From NCBI RefSeq assembly GCF_001956315.1, contig NZ_KV887143.1, positions 108,314 to 172,313 of the forward strand: a stretch of DNA of 64,000 bases, in the 5' to 3' direction. The notes under the pieces were generated by a model. It did no database searches. It saw nothing but the letters and a program-made list of their open reading frames with translations, and had not been told where the DNA came from. The translations under genes were made by a program, and so were the position numbers. Origin of the DNA: Sphingomonas montana (GTDB lineage: Bacteria > Pseudomonadota > Alphaproteobacteria > Sphingomonadales > Sphingomonadaceae). Of this stretch, positions 37,938 to 47,281 are shown piece after piece; positions within the stretch are counted from its first letter, which is position 1; every line of letters begins with the position of its first letter.

Positions 37938-38408
37938 ATGCTACAACTCGTCTATGCCAGTCGGGCCACCGATGCGTGGGATGGTGACCTCCATGGGCTT
38001 TGCGTGCAGTGCGCCGGCCATAACGAGCGCGAGGAAATCACTGGCGTGGTGCTGTTCGAGAACGGTACGTTTCTCCACGCGCTGGAAGGCCCGAGGGAGG
38101 GTGTCGAGAATATCTTCATCGAGATCGTCCAGGACAAGCGTCACCATTCGCTGCATCTGCTGTCCCGACGCAGGCTGACGCAGCGCGAGTTCGGCTATGG
38201 CGCGATGGTCGAACTCGATACACCGGAGGCCCGCGACGAAGCACTGTCGAAGGTCGGGGATATCGTCAGCCTGGCGGGCGGTGCCGCGCGGACGGCGTTC
38301 GACGAGTATTTCGGCACGGTAGGCGGCGACCCGGTGCAGCGTTCCGTGCCGGCGAACGATCGGGCGCTGGCGAAGCTCTGGCGTGATGGAAGCGGCGCAC
38401 GCGGGTAG
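37938..38408 (+). CDS. BLUF-domain protein lacking the photocycle glutamine
   Basis: A 156-residue short BLUF protein. The flavin-binding pattern is clear: LVYAS with Tyr6, NEREEITGVVLF with Asn29, FLHALEGP and a C-terminal helical cap. Aligned to cyanobacterial PixD (Y8, N32, Q50, W91, M93), the residues here are Tyr6, Asn29, His47, Gly88 and Met90: spacing Asn to position 47 (18) and 47 to Met90 (43) is exact, so the key glutamine is replaced by histidine (codon CAC). BLUF photochemistry depends on that Gln, so normal blue-light signalling is doubtful. No output domain or gene is attached. Confidence 0.85.
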   Translation: MLQLVYASRATDAWDGDLHGLCVQCAGHNEREEITGVVLFENGTFLHALEGPREGVENIFIEIVQDKRHHSLHLLSRRRLTQREFGYGAMVELDTPEARDEALSKVGDIVSLAGGAARTAFDEYFGTVGGDPVQRSVPANDRALAKLWRDGSGARG

Positions 38409-38450
38409 GACGGGCAGGCTCGCGACGTCGCCGCGACGTCGTCCAGCGGC

Positions 38451-39686
38451 TCAGTCCTGCGCCTGCAATGCCCGTTCGGCGCTCGCCAGATAGTCGCGTG
38501 TCAGCGGCAACGCCCAGCGGCTGCGGACATACTGGATCTGGTAGTTGCACATGCCGCCGTGGCGGAACGCGCTCATCGCGCCGGCAAGGTAGAAGGTCCA
38601 CATGCGGTAGAAGCGCGCGTCGAACATCGCCTCGATCTCCGCCTTGTGCGCGACGCAGCGGTCGTACCAGTGGCGGATGGTCAGCGCATAGTGGACGCGG
38701 AGTGTTTCGACGTCGGACGAGATCAGGCGCTGCGACTCACTGGCGGCGACGATCTCCGACAAGGCGGGGTTGTAGCCGCCGGGGAAGATGTAGCGCGCGG
38801 TAAAGGCATCGGTCTGGCCCGGGCCGCCCATCCGTCCGATGGTGTGGAGCAGCATGACGCCGTCCTCCACCATCAGCGCGCGGCATTTGGCGAAGAAGGT
38901 GCGGTAGTTGGGCACGCCGACATGTTCGAACATGCCGACCGACACGATCCGGTCGAACGTCCCGCTGAGTTCGCGGTAGTCGATCAGTTCGAACTTCACG
39001 CGGTCCGCGACGCCGGCTTCCTCCGCACGGCGGCGCGCGGTCTTGAGCTGTTCCTCCGACAGGGTGATGCCCAGCACGTCGACGTCGGCGACGCGGTTGA
39101 GGTAGAGCGCCATGCCGCCCCAGCCGCAGCCGATGTCGAGCACGCGCTGGCCCGGTTTCAGGTTCAGCTTGGCGGCAATGTGCGCCTTCTTGTCGAGCTG
39201 CGCCTGTTCCAGGCTGTTGTCCGGATCGGTGAAGTAGGCGCAGCTATATTGCCGGTCGACATCCAGGAACAGGTCGTAGAGCCGGTCGCCGATATCGTAA
39301 TGATGGGCGACATTCTGTTTCGACCGGGCGATGCGGTTCACGGAATCGAGCCGGGTCGCGATGGTGCCGGCGATCCGCTTCATCGGGCTGCGCGCGCCCA
39401 GCTGCCCGCCGCCGCGTTCCCATTTGCCGTTGGACCGGATCAGGTCGATCAGGCCCGCGATGTCACCCTGTTCGATGATCATGCGGCCGTCCATCCAGGC
39501 CTCCGCCGCGCCAAGCCTGGGATGGCGCGCGATGTAGTTGCCGACGCGTGCGTCGGTGAAGCGCACGACGATCGGCATCCGGTCGGGATCGGGCGTGCCG
39601 TAGTCGTAGCGCTTGCCGTCGCCATCGATGATCGACAGCTGGCCGGTCTTCAGCGCCTTGCGGGCGAATCTATCGAACAGCCACAT
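38451..39686 (-). CDS. cfa: Cyclopropane-fatty-acyl-phospholipid synthase
   Basis: Methylates unsaturated acyl chains of membrane phospholipids with SAM to cyclopropane chains. The 411-residue protein has the family N-domain, then ARSKQNVAHHYDIGDRLYDL, the SAM site GQRVLDIGCGWGGMALYL, GITLSEEQ, and VSVGMFEHVG with the active-site Glu/His region, then RYIFPGGYNP. Stand-alone gene; an intergenic long inverted repeat separates it from rlmN, which is on the same strand upstream of it. Confidence 0.93.
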   Translation of the reverse strand: MWLFDRFARKALKTGQLSIIDGDGKRYDYGTPDPDRMPIVVRFTDARVGNYIARHPRLGAAEAWMDGRMIIEQGDIAGLIDLIRSNGKWERGGGQLGARSPMKRIAGTIATRLDSVNRIARSKQNVAHHYDIGDRLYDLFLDVDRQYSCAYFTDPDNSLEQAQLDKKAHIAAKLNLKPGQRVLDIGCGWGGMALYLNRVADVDVLGITLSEEQLKTARRRAEEAGVADRVKFELIDYRELSGTFDRIVSVGMFEHVGVPNYRTFFAKCRALMVEDGVMLLHTIGRMGGPGQTDAFTARYIFPGGYNPALSEIVAASESQRLISSDVETLRVHYALTIRHWYDRCVAHKAEIEAMFDARFYRMWTFYLAGAMSAFRHGGMCNYQIQYVRSRWALPLTRDYLASAERALQAQD

Positions 39687-39761
39687 ATGCGTACGCCCCG
39701 TTTGTTTGGGGCGGTATTGCCAGTGTGGTCAGTTGGCGTCGATGCCAAAACGGTCATCGCC

Positions 39762-39859
39762 TGTGTCTCCCCCTCTCCCCGAGGGGAGAGGGCTTTGCCT
39801 GGACGCAACCGGCTCCCTCCCCCTTCCGGGGGGGAGGGCCGGGGAGAGGGGGGGACACA
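39762..39859. repeat. 98-bp nested inverted repeat between cfa and rlmN
   Basis: Outer arms TGTGTCTCCCCCTCTCCCC (39762-39780) and 39841-39859 are complementary at 18 of 19 positions. Inside are two further C/G hairpins (CCCTCTCCCC with GGGGAGAGGG, and a CCCTCCCCC/GGGGGAGGG pair), so the element can fold as one long arm or as two small hairpins. It resembles the element at 61244-61374 in composition. Confidence 0.8.
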
Positions 39860-39875
39860 AGCGCTGTGTGTGACT

Positions 39876-41072
39876 TCAGCCCAGCGCGGCCTGCTTCTCG
39901 TCGGCCAGACGATCGAGTTCCGCGCGGCTCTTCTTCTCCGACGCGGATTTCAGCTGGCCGCAGGCGGCCATGATGTCGCGGCCGCGCGGGGTGCGGACGG
40001 GGGCGCTGATGCCGGCTTCGAACACGATGTTGGAGAAGCGCTTGATCCGTTCCGGGTCGGAACATTCGTAGTTCGCGCCGGGCCAGGGGTTGAACGGGAT
40101 CAGGTTCACCTTGGCCGGCAGGTCGTACTTCTTCAGCAGCCGGACCAGTTCGTATGCATCGGCGTCGCTGTCGTTCTTGTCCTTCAGCATCACATATTCG
40201 AACGTGATGCGGCGTGCGTTGTTGGCGCCGGGATAGTCGGCGCAGGCCTGGAGCAGCTCCTCGATCCCGTATTTGCGGTTGAGCGGGACGATCTCGTCGC
40301 GGACGTCCTTCGTCACCGCGTGGAGCGAGACGGCAAGGTTGACGCCGATCTCCGCCCCGGCACGCGCCATCATCGGCACGACGCCGCTGGTGCTGAGCGT
40401 GATGCGGCGGCGGGAGAGGCCGAGGCCGGCGCCGTCCATGACGAGCTTCAGCGCATCGCGGACATTGTCGAAATTATAGAGCGGTTCGCCCATCCCCATC
40501 ATGACGATGTTGGTGAGCATGCGGCCCTCCGGCTGGCTCGGCCATTCCCCCAGCGCGTCGCGCGCCAGCATGACCTGGCCGACGATCTCGGCCGGCGTCA
40601 GGTTACGGACCAGCCGCATCGTGCCGGTGAAGCAGAAACGGCAGTTGAGCGTGCATCCCACCTGGCTGGAGACGCAGAGCGTGCCGCGGTCCGCATCCGG
40701 GATGAAGACCATCTCGTAATCCTGGCCGTCGTCGGTGCGGAGCAGCCACTTGCGCGTGCCGTCGCTCGACACCTGCGCCTCGACCACCTCCGGCCGGCTG
40801 ACGACGAAGCGCATTGCGAGCCAGCCGTGCATCGACTTGGCGATATCGGTCATCAGCGTGAAATCGACGACGCCGCGATTGTAGATCCAGTGCCACAGCT
40901 GCTTTGCGCGCAGCTTGGCCTGCTTGGGTTCGAGCTGCGCGGTTTCGAGTGCGACGCGCAGTTCCGCCTGCGACAGGCCGAGCAGGTCGATCCGGCCATC
41001 GGCGCGGGGCACGAATGCACGGGGTACGGGAACCGGATCGATATGACCGGGGATGGACATCTGGATTGTCAT
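39876..41072 (-). CDS. rlmN: 23S rRNA (adenine2503-C2) / tRNA (adenine37-C2) methyltransferase
   Basis: Radical-SAM enzyme that makes 2-methyladenosine in 23S rRNA and some tRNAs. The 398-residue protein has the cluster motif [36 protein letters not shown] and the C-terminal catalytic cysteine in [12 protein letters not shown]-terminal helical RNA-binding region ([15 protein letters not shown]) is typical. No sign of the Cfr variant. Confidence 0.95.
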   Translation of the reverse strand: MTIQMSIPGHIDPVPVPRAFVPRADGRIDLLGLSQAELRVALETAQLEPKQAKLRAKQLWHWIYNRGVVDFTLMTDIAKSMHGWLAMRFVVSRPEVVEAQVSSDGTRKWLLRTDDGQDYEMVFIPDADRGTLCVSSQVGCTLNCRFCFTGTMRLVRNLTPAEIVGQVMLARDALGEWPSQPEGRMLTNIVMMGMGEPLYNFDNVRDALKLVMDGAGLGLSRRRITLSTSGVVPMMARAGAEIGVNLAVSLHAVTKDVRDEIVPLNRKYGIEELLQACADYPGANNARRITFEYVMLKDKNDSDADAYELVRLLKKYDLPAKVNLIPFNPWPGANYECSDPERIKRFSNIVFEAGISAPVRTPRGRDIMAACGQLKSASEKKSRAELDRLADEKQAALG

Positions 41073-41176
41073 GATCGCGTCGATATAGGCGAAAACCGCG
41101 TGTTTCGCCAGACGGGGCGGCGGACGGTCGCCGGTCGCCGGTCGGCGTCTCCGGCAGTCGCAGACCAGCGGAGCTG

Positions 41177-41821
41177 CTACGCCCGGTCCATCCGCCGGCC
41201 GAGCGCCACGAACAGGTAGATCAGCGGCGGCACCAGCACGATCGACAGCACGACCTTCGCCAGCATCTGCCCCGCCAGCAGCCCGCCGATATCACGTTCG
41301 CCCAGGAACGAGATCGAGATGAACAGCAGCGTATCGATGACCTGGGACGCGGCACTGGCCACCATCGCGCGCAACCAGAGGAGGTTGTCGGCCCCCGCCG
41401 CGAGCCGGGAAAAGATATAGACGTTGAGCGTCTGCGACGTACCGTATGCGATCAGACCCGCGATCATCATGCGTGCGCCCTGGCCGACGACGATCGGGAA
41501 AGCGTCCACCGCCGGCAGATACATGCCGGGATCGGTCGGGAGGACCAGGACCAGCTGGATCAGCAGCGCGGACATGACGAGCGGGACGAAACCGAAGCGC
41601 ACCATCCGATCGGCAGCGGCGCGGCCGTGCAGTTCGGCGATCGCGCTGCCGATCACCACCAGCAGCAGGAACGCGAAGATGCCGGCCTCCACCGCCAGCG
41701 GCCCCAACGCCACCTGCTTCACGCCCAGCACGCCCGCAATGCACGTCATCCCGCCGTACAGGATGGAAAACAGGAACAGCGACCGGGGAATGGCGGCGGC
41801 GGCGGATGGCGGTGTCGTCAT
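41177..41821 (-). CDS. yhhQ: Queuosine precursor transporter (YhhQ/VUT family)
   Basis: A 214-residue inner-membrane protein with six hydrophobic segments. The family signatures [30 protein letters not shown] near the second helix, and [17 protein letters not shown] near the fifth are visible. E. coli YhhQ imports preQ0/preQ1 for queuosine synthesis. The start [16 protein letters not shown] (CAT at 41819-41821) is chosen; an open frame upstream runs into the nupC promoter. I see no preQ1 riboswitch in the leader. Confidence 0.87.
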   Translation of the reverse strand: MTTPPSAAAAIPRSLFLFSILYGGMTCIAGVLGVKQVALGPLAVEAGIFAFLLLVVIGSAIAELHGRAAADRMVRFGFVPLVMSALLIQLVLVLPTDPGMYLPAVDAFPIVVGQGARMMIAGLIAYGTSQTLNVYIFSRLAAGADNLLWLRAMVASAASQVIDTLLFISISFLGERDIGGLLAGQMLAKVVLSIVLVPPLIYLFVALGRRMDRA

Positions 41822-41996
41822 CGGCGCGGTGCTAATCGTTTTCGCGCGGACGTGGAAGCCGCGAAGATGACCGGAGCGCCGGCGCCATGCCCCCAAACTG
41901 TCCGGTCGGCCAAGCGAAGGGCTGTGCGTTCGCCGCGCGACGTGTATCGTCCGCCGCGACCGATCCCGTGGCCGCCCGAGAAAGCCCCCGACCGAC

Positions 41997-43274
41997 ATGC
42001 TCAAATATCTGATCGGCCTTGCCGGTATCGCGGTTATCCTCGCGATCGCCGTACTGCTATCCTCCAACCGCCGGGCGATCCGGTTGCGGGTGGTGGGGGC
42101 GGCCTTCGCGCTGCAGGCCGGCATCGCGGTGCTGGTGCTGTATTCGAGCGTCGGCAAGGTGGTGCTTGGCCAGATGTCGGGCGCGGTGGCCAATCTGCTC
42201 GGCTATTCGCAGCGCGGTACGGAATTCCTGTTCGGGACGCTCGCCAACCCGGCGATCGGCGGGCGGAGCTTCGCCATTTCCGCGCTGCCGGTCATCATCT
42301 TCTTCGCCAGCCTGGTGTCGATCCTCTATTACCTTGGCGTCATGCAGTTCGTGGTCCGCTGGATCGGCGGCGCGATCGAGCGGGTGATCGGCGTGTCGAA
42401 GGTGGAATCGCTGTGCGCCGCCGCCAATATCTTCGTCGGGCAGTCCGAATCGCCGCTGGTGATCCGCCCCTATCTGGCCGGGCTGACGCCGCCGCAGCTG
42501 TTCACCGTGATGGTGAGCGGGATGGCGGGTGTCGCAGGCACGATCCTGGCGGCCTATGCGTCGATGGGGGTGCGGATCGACTATCTGCTGGCGGCGAGTT
42601 TCATGGCGGCACCGGGCGGCATCCTGATGGCCAAGATCATGATGCCGGACGACATCGCGCCGCCCGCGGGGGAACTGCCGCTCGGCGACGCCAACGACCC
42701 GCAGCGCGAGGAGCATCAGATCGCGATGGCGGAGGCGACGCATGACGAGGAGCGCCCCGCCAACATCATCATGGCCGCCAGCCAGGGCGCGCAGACCGGC
42801 GTGCGGCTGGCGGTGGCGGTAGGCGCGATGGTGCTGGCGTTCGTGGCGCTGGTGGCGCTGGCCAACGGGTTGCTGACCGGGGTCGGCATGTGGTTCGGGG
42901 TGGAGGCGCTGACGTTCCAGCGGCTGCTCGGCTATGTCTTCGCGCCGGTCATGTACCTGCTGGGCGTGCCATGGGGCGAGGCGGGGATCGCCGGCGGGCT
43001 GTTCGGGCAGAAGATCGTGCTGAACGAGTTCGTCGCCTATATCGCGTTGGGCGAACAGCAGGCGGCGCTGTCCGAGCGGACCGTGGCGATCGTCACCTTC
43101 GCGCTCTGCGGATTCGCCAATTTCAGCTCGATCGCGATCCAGATGGCGGTGACGGGCAGTCTGGCCCCCAACCAGCGTACGATGATCGCCAAGCTGGGGT
43201 TGCGCGCGCTGGTGGCCGGATCGCTGGCCAACCTGATGAGCGCAGCGTTCGCCGGGTTGCTGCTGGTTCCCTGA
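41997..43274 (+). CDS. NupC-type concentrative nucleoside transporter
   Basis: A 425-residue CNT-family symporter. Diagnostic stretches include [57 protein letters not shown] and [13 protein letters not shown], which line the nucleoside and cation sites in characterised CNTs, and [13 protein letters not shown] charged cytoplasmic loop (~225-250) is present as usual. It is divergent from the yhhQ gene across 175 bases; a joint role in purine-derivative uptake is possible but not shown. Confidence 0.93.
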   Translation: MLKYLIGLAGIAVILAIAVLLSSNRRAIRLRVVGAAFALQAGIAVLVLYSSVGKVVLGQMSGAVANLLGYSQRGTEFLFGTLANPAIGGRSFAISALPVIIFFASLVSILYYLGVMQFVVRWIGGAIERVIGVSKVESLCAAANIFVGQSESPLVIRPYLAGLTPPQLFTVMVSGMAGVAGTILAAYASMGVRIDYLLAASFMAAPGGILMAKIMMPDDIAPPAGELPLGDANDPQREEHQIAMAEATHDEERPANIIMAASQGAQTGVRLAVAVGAMVLAFVALVALANGLLTGVGMWFGVEALTFQRLLGYVFAPVMYLLGVPWGEAGIAGGLFGQKIVLNEFVAYIALGEQQAALSERTVAIVTFALCGFANFSSIAIQMAVTGSLAPNQRTMIAKLGLRALVAGSLANLMSAAFAGLLLVP

Positions 43275-43407
43275 AACAGTAGCATTTTGGTACAGACTGA
43301 CCCGAAACGGGATGTCGTCGAACAGTTGTACGAATCCGCAGGTGGGCAACAGCAAGGACGCCGTTATGTAACGAGCATTGCCTAACTAGGCGTTAGGAGG
43401 TGCTCAA

Positions 43408-43539
43408 ATGCGTATTGTACTTCTAATACTGGCGTTCATCTGGATCGTGCCGCTGGTCGGTGTTGTCGTCATGGCGCTGATAGCCGGTATGTCGCGACGT
43501 GCCCGGTCCTTTCTGCGGCGAACGCTGGTCACCGGCTGA
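43408..43539 (+). CDS. Predicted 43-residue single-pass membrane protein
   Basis: An open frame of 44 codons beginning MRIVLLILAFIWIVPLVGVV, followed by a second hydrophobic piece (MALIAGM) and a basic tail (SRRARSFLRRTLVTG), the layout of small inner-membrane proteins with a positive-inside C-terminus. Support comes from a near-perfect ribosome site AGGAGG at 43395-43400, 7 bases before ATG. I recognise no family. It lies between nupC and the DUF2218 gene and is followed 37 bases later by a perfect 15-bp hairpin. Confidence 0.65.
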   Translation: MRIVLLILAFIWIVPLVGVVVMALIAGMSRRARSFLRRTLVTG

Positions 43540-43576
43540 ACGCCACCGTGGCACGCACGCCGGCTTGATCCGGCTG

Positions 43577-43610
43577 CCGGTCCGGTCCAGCGTCTGCTGG
43601 ACCGGACCGG
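43577..43610. repeat. Perfect 15-bp hairpin in front of the DUF2218 gene
   Basis: CCGGTCCGGTCCAGC pairs perfectly with GCTGGACCGGACCGG around a GTCT loop. It ends one base before the GGAGGA ribosome site of the DUF2218 gene and has no T-run, so it looks like an mRNA structure or attenuating element rather than a simple terminator. Confidence 0.8.
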
Positions 43611-43625
43611 TGGAGGAAGCCCGTC

Positions 43626-43919
43626 ATGCCTGTCGTCACCACCGCGCGCGTCGCGACGCCGCATGCGAGCCGTTACCTGCAGCAGCTGTGCAGGCATTGG
43701 AGCCACCGGTTCGTCGTGGAACATACGCCGGACGCAGGAGAGGTCGCACTGCCGGCGGGACCGCTGACCTTGACCGCCGAACCGGACACGCTGGTGCTGC
43801 GGTTGAGCGTGGCCGATGCGGAAGAGGTCGCGCGCGTGCAGGGCGTGGTCGCCGAACTTCTCGACCGGTTCGCGTTCCGCGAGGGGCCGCTGGAGTATGA
43901 TTGGCGAGTGGACGGGTAG
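43626..43919 (+). CDS. DUF2218 domain protein
   Basis: A 97-residue protein of the DUF2218 group: TTARVATPHASRYLQQLCRH, then WSHRFVVEHTP and a C-terminal LLDRFAFREGPLEYDW. In other proteobacteria these are found next to, or fused with, siderophore-interacting reductases, but no such gene is nearby. Function is unknown. GGAGGA precedes the ATG by 8 bases, directly after a perfect 15-bp hairpin. Confidence 0.82.
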   Translation: MPVVTTARVATPHASRYLQQLCRHWSHRFVVEHTPDAGEVALPAGPLTLTAEPDTLVLRLSVADAEEVARVQGVVAELLDRFAFREGPLEYDWRVDG

Positions 43920-43973
43920 GCGTTTGGCGAACCCGGCCCTTCTGTTCGTGCAAGCGGTCGCCGCAGTCGCACC

Positions 43974-44018
43974 CCCTCTTCCGGCCCCCTTCCCGTGGGT
44001 GGGGGAGAGGGCTTCTTT
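43974..44018 (+). terminator. Terminator-like hairpin after the DUF2218 gene
   Basis: CCCTCT with AGAGGG, continuing as CCCCC with GGGGG, closes a stem-loop that is followed by CTTCTTTGTT. It lies between the convergent DUF2218 and 3-hydroxyacyl-CoA dehydrogenase genes and fits termination of the plus-strand transcript. Confidence 0.6.
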
Positions 44019-44019
44019 G

Positions 44020-44889
44020 TTAGCGCGTTGGAACGGGGGTTTCGGCTGAATAGTCGTAGAAACCGCGGCCGGTCTTGCGGCCGAGCCAGCCGGCCTCGAC
44101 ATATTTGACCAGCAGGGGGGCCGGGCGGAATTTGGGGTCCCCGGTGCCGTCGTGCAGGACGCGGCAGATGTTCAGGCAGGTATCGAGCCCGATGAAGTCG
44201 GCGAGCGTCAGCGGCCCCATCGGGTGGTTGAGCCCCAGACTGACCGCCGCGTCGATATCGGCGATCGTGGCGACGCCCTCGCCCAGCGCGAAGCAGGCCT
44301 CGTTGATGAACGGCAGCAGCACGCGGTTGACGATGAAGCCCGGCGCGTCGTTCGCATGGACGACGGTCTTGCCGAGCGCCTGCGCATAGGCCTCGACCCG
44401 CGCCACGGTGGCGTCCGCGGTGGCGAGGCCGCGAATCAGTTCGATCGGGCGCATGACCGGCACCGGGTTGAAGAAATGGACGCCCATGAACCGGGCAGGA
44501 TCGGGCGCCGCCTGCGCCAGCCGCGTGATCGGGATGGACGAGGTGTTGGTGGCGAGGATGGCGTCGTCACCGAGTACCGCCCCGACATCGGCGAAGATCC
44601 TGCGCTTGATGTCCTCGCGTTCGGTCGCGGCCTCGATCACCAGCGCGGCATCGGCCATCGCCGCGACGTCGCCCACCGGTTCGATCAGCGCGACCGCGGC
44701 CTGCGCGTCTTCGAACGACAATTTTTCCTTGGCGACCAGCCGGTCGAGCGCGCGGGCGATGCCGTCGCGGCCCTTGGTGGCGGCCGCGATCGAAATATCC
44801 GACAGCAGGACGCGGTAGCCCGCCTGTGCGGACACCTGCGCGATGCCGGCCCCCATCTGGCCCGCGCCGATTATGCCGATCATTTCCAT
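44020..44889 (-). CDS. 3-hydroxybutyryl-CoA dehydrogenase
   Basis: NAD-dependent oxidation of 3-hydroxyacyl-CoA (or the reverse) in fatty-acid or hydroxybutyrate metabolism. The 289-residue, stand-alone enzyme has the Rossmann start [29 protein letters not shown], the catalytic His region [13 protein letters not shown] and [19 protein letters not shown], then [13 protein letters not shown] and [11 protein letters not shown]. Ribosome site GAGGATGATCC precedes ATG. Closest metabolic neighbours are etfBA, 1.6 kb away on the other strand. Confidence 0.94.
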   Translation of the reverse strand: MEMIGIIGAGQMGAGIAQVSAQAGYRVLLSDISIAAATKGRDGIARALDRLVAKEKLSFEDAQAAVALIEPVGDVAAMADAALVIEAATEREDIKRRIFADVGAVLGDDAILATNTSSIPITRLAQAAPDPARFMGVHFFNPVPVMRPIELIRGLATADATVARVEAYAQALGKTVVHANDAPGFIVNRVLLPFINEACFALGEGVATIADIDAAVSLGLNHPMGPLTLADFIGLDTCLNICRVLHDGTGDPKFRPAPLLVKYVEAGWLGRKTGRGFYDYSAETPVPTR

Positions 44890-45092
44890 GGATCATCCTC
44901 ACGCTGAACGCCCTGACCGGGCTTTGCACTCGCCCTACCGGCTCGCGCGGCGGCTCGCTAGGGTCATGGCGCGGGCGGCCGAGCCCGCTATGGTGCCGCA
45001 GTGCAGCGATTCCGATGGGTCGGGGTGGCAATCCCCGCCCCGTTATGCTTTAGCCCAGCCAACTTTCCGCTGGACCCAGAGGACGCGATCCC

Positions 45093-46292
45093 ATGAACAT
45101 CCACGAATATCAGGCCAAGGAACTGCTCGCCAAGTTCGGTGTCGCGATCCCCGCCGGCTATGCCGCGATGACCGTCGAAGAAGCCGTCGCAGCAGCCGAG
45201 CGCCTGCCCGGGCCGCTCTATGTCGTGAAGTCGCAGATCCACGCCGGCGGGCGCGGGAAGGGCAAGTTCAAGGAACTCGGCCCTGATGCGAAGGGCGGCG
45301 TGCGGCTGTCCAAGACGCTGGACGACGTGCGTCAGAACGCGACCGACATGCTGGGCAACACGCTGGTCACGATCCAGACGGGCGATGCGGGCAAGCAGGT
45401 CAACCGGCTGTACATCACGGACGGCGCGGACATCGCGAAGGAATATTATCTGTCGATGCTGGTCGATCGCGCGACCGGCCGGATCGCCGTCGTGGTGTCG
45501 ACCGAAGGCGGCATGGACATCGAGGCAGTCGCGCATGACACGCCCGAACTGATCCACAGCATCATCATCGATCCGGTCGAAGGTTTCCAGCCGCATCACG
45601 GCCGCGCCGTGGCGTTCGCGCTGGGCCTGAAGGGCGATCTCTACAAGCAGGCGATCAAGGTTTCGGGCCAGCTGTACGAGGCGTTCATCGCGTCCGACAT
45701 GGAAATGCTGGAAGTGAACCCGCTGGTCGAGACGACCGATGGCCAGCTGCTCGTGCTCGACGCCAAGGTGTCGTTCGACGGCAACGCATTGTACCGCCAC
45801 AAGGACATCTTCGCGCTGCGCGACGAGTCCGAGGAAGATCCGGCCGAGATCGAGGCGTCCAAGTACGACCTGGCCTACATCAAGCTCGACGGTAACATCG
45901 GTTGCATGGTGAACGGCGCGGGCCTGGCCATGGCGACGATGGACATCATCAAGCTGAACGGTGCGTTCCCGGCGAACTTCCTGGACGTCGGCGGCGGCGC
46001 GTCGAAGGAGAAGGTGACGGCGGCGTTCAAGCTGATCCTGTCCGATCCGGCGGTCGAGGGCATCCTGGTCAACATCTTCGGCGGCATCATGCGCTGCGAC
46101 ATCATCGCCGACGGCATCGTCGCGGCGGCGAAGGAAGTGAACCTGTCGGTGCCGCTGGTCGTGCGGCTCGAGGGCACCAATGTTCAGCAGGGCAAGGACA
46201 TCCTGGCCAACAGCGGCCTGCCGATCGTCAGCGCCGACGATCTGGGCGATGCAGCCAAGAAGATCGTGGCGCAGGTCAAGCAGGCGGCCTGA
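45093..46292 (+). CDS. sucC: Succinate--CoA ligase (ADP-forming) subunit beta
   Basis: TCA-cycle enzyme subunit that binds succinate and nucleotide. The 399-residue protein carries the ATP-grasp fold: [41 protein letters not shown], and the C-terminal CoA-ligase part [43 protein letters not shown] lies before ATG. The alpha subunit gene sucD, which usually follows at once, is absent; the next gene is etfB after 239 bases. Confidence 0.97.
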   Translation: MNIHEYQAKELLAKFGVAIPAGYAAMTVEEAVAAAERLPGPLYVVKSQIHAGGRGKGKFKELGPDAKGGVRLSKTLDDVRQNATDMLGNTLVTIQTGDAGKQVNRLYITDGADIAKEYYLSMLVDRATGRIAVVVSTEGGMDIEAVAHDTPELIHSIIIDPVEGFQPHHGRAVAFALGLKGDLYKQAIKVSGQLYEAFIASDMEMLEVNPLVETTDGQLLVLDAKVSFDGNALYRHKDIFALRDESEEDPAEIEASKYDLAYIKLDGNIGCMVNGAGLAMATMDIIKLNGAFPANFLDVGGGASKEKVTAAFKLILSDPAVEGILVNIFGGIMRCDIIADGIVAAAKEVNLSVPLVVRLEGTNVQQGKDILANSGLPIVSADDLGDAAKKIVAQVKQAA

Positions 46293-46295
46293 TGC

Positions 46296-46320
46296 GTCGG
46301 GGGAACCATCTCCCCCGGAC
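46296..46320 (+). terminator. Hairpin just after sucC
   Basis: GTCGGGGGA pairs with TCCCCCGGAC (one bulge) around a short loop three bases after the stop. There is no T-run, so termination is only suggested by position. Confidence 0.4.
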
Positions 46321-46327
46321 CTCATGA

Positions 46328-46393
46328 GCGCCCCGGCGAAGGCCGGGCCTGGGTGAAGTCGTTTCCCCTAGGCCCCGGCCCGCGCCGGGGCGC
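46328..46393. repeat. 66-bp long inverted repeat between sucC and etfB
   Basis: Arms GCGCCCCGGCGAAGGCC... (46328-46349) and 46371-46393 are complementary apart from two mismatches and one gap. The element is clearly related to that at 35381-35452, sharing the arms and the central CTGG...GTT...CCTAGGCCCCGG pattern. Confidence 0.75.
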
Positions 46394-46440
46394 AATTACA
46401 AGAACTGTAACGCGTAGGGCGTTTTGACCTCGTCCGCCCC

Positions 46441-46458
46441 CTTTACGTTTACGTAAAG
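46441..46458 (+). promoter_or_regulatory. Perfect palindrome, candidate operator of etfBA
   Basis: CTTTACGT-TT-ACGTAAAG is a perfect 8-bp inverted repeat with a 2-base centre, 74 bases before the etfB ATG. A possible -35 TTTACG and -10 TATGGG (46466-46471, 18-base gap) overlap it. From memory it resembles sites described for MerR-type LiuR regulators of branched-chain amino-acid and fatty-acid breakdown in Proteobacteria, which would suit etf genes; no regulator gene is in the window. Confidence 0.55.
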
Positions 46459-46531
46459 CGCCTGCTATGGGCCGATCAATCGCGCGGGGCGTTTGAGTCG
46501 CCGCCACAGCGTCATGCCGGAGGATAGCGCC

Positions 46532-47281
46532 ATGAAGATCCTGGTGCCCGTGAAGCGGGTGATCGATTACAATGTGAAGCCGCGGGTGAAGGCGGACGGG
46601 ACGGGTGTCGACCTGGCCAACGTCAAGATGAGCATGAACCCGTTCGACGAGATCGCGGTCGAAGAAGCGATCCGGCTGCGCGAAAAGGGCGTGGCCACCG
46701 AGATCGTGGCGGTCTCGATCGGCGTGCAGAAGTGTCAGGAAACGCTGCGCACCGCGCTTGCCATGGGTGCGGACCGCGCGATCCTGGTGCTGACCGAGGA
46801 TGCTGTGGAGCCGCTGGCGGTCGCCAAGATCCTGAAGGCGATCGCGGACGAGGAGCAGCCGGGCCTGGTTATCCTGGGCAAGCAGGCGATCGACGACGAC
46901 AGCAACCAGACCGGGCAGATGCTGGCGGCGCTGCTGGGCTGGGGTCAGGGCACGTTCGCGTCCAAGGTCGAAGTCGCAGGCGATACAGTTACCGTGACGC
47001 GCGAGGTGGACGGCGGGGCCGAGACGGTGACGCTGAAGACGCCGGCGATCGTGACGACCGACCTGCGCCTGAACGAGCCGCGCTATGCATCGCTGCCCAA
47101 CATCATGAAGGCCAAGTCGAAGCCGATGGCGACGAGGGCCCCCGCCGACTACGGCGTGGACACGACGCCGCGGCTGACGACCAGCAAGGTCGTCGAACCG
47201 GCCAAGCGCGTGGCCGGCATCAAGGTGCCCGACGTCGATACGCTCGTGGCGAAGCTCAAGGACATGGGAGTGGCGGCATGA
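46532..47281 (+). CDS. etfB: Electron transfer flavoprotein subunit beta
   Basis: AMP-binding subunit of the soluble ETF that carries electrons from acyl-CoA dehydrogenases to ETF:ubiquinone oxidoreductase. The 249-residue protein has [55 protein letters not shown] and [19 protein letters not shown], the ETF-beta signature. GGAGGA lies 7 bases before ATG 46532; in-frame codons upstream belong to the regulatory region. Its stop overlaps the etfA ATG. Confidence 0.97.
   Translation: MKILVPVKRVIDYNVKPRVKADGTGVDLANVKMSMNPFDEIAVEEAIRLREKGVATEIVAVSIGVQKCQETLRTALAMGADRAILVLTEDAVEPLAVAKILKAIADEEQPGLVILGKQAIDDDSNQTGQMLAALLGWGQGTFASKVEVAGDTVTVTREVDGGAETVTLKTPAIVTTDLRLNEPRYASLPNIMKAKSKPMATRAPADYGVDTTPRLTTSKVVEPAKRVAGIKVPDVDTLVAKLKDMGVAA

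Noticed and set aside
41822-41996. preQ1 riboswitch upstream of the YhhQ-type transporter
   Set aside because: Looked for on the minus strand because of the predicted substrate; no pseudoknot-like A-rich tail or conserved core was seen.
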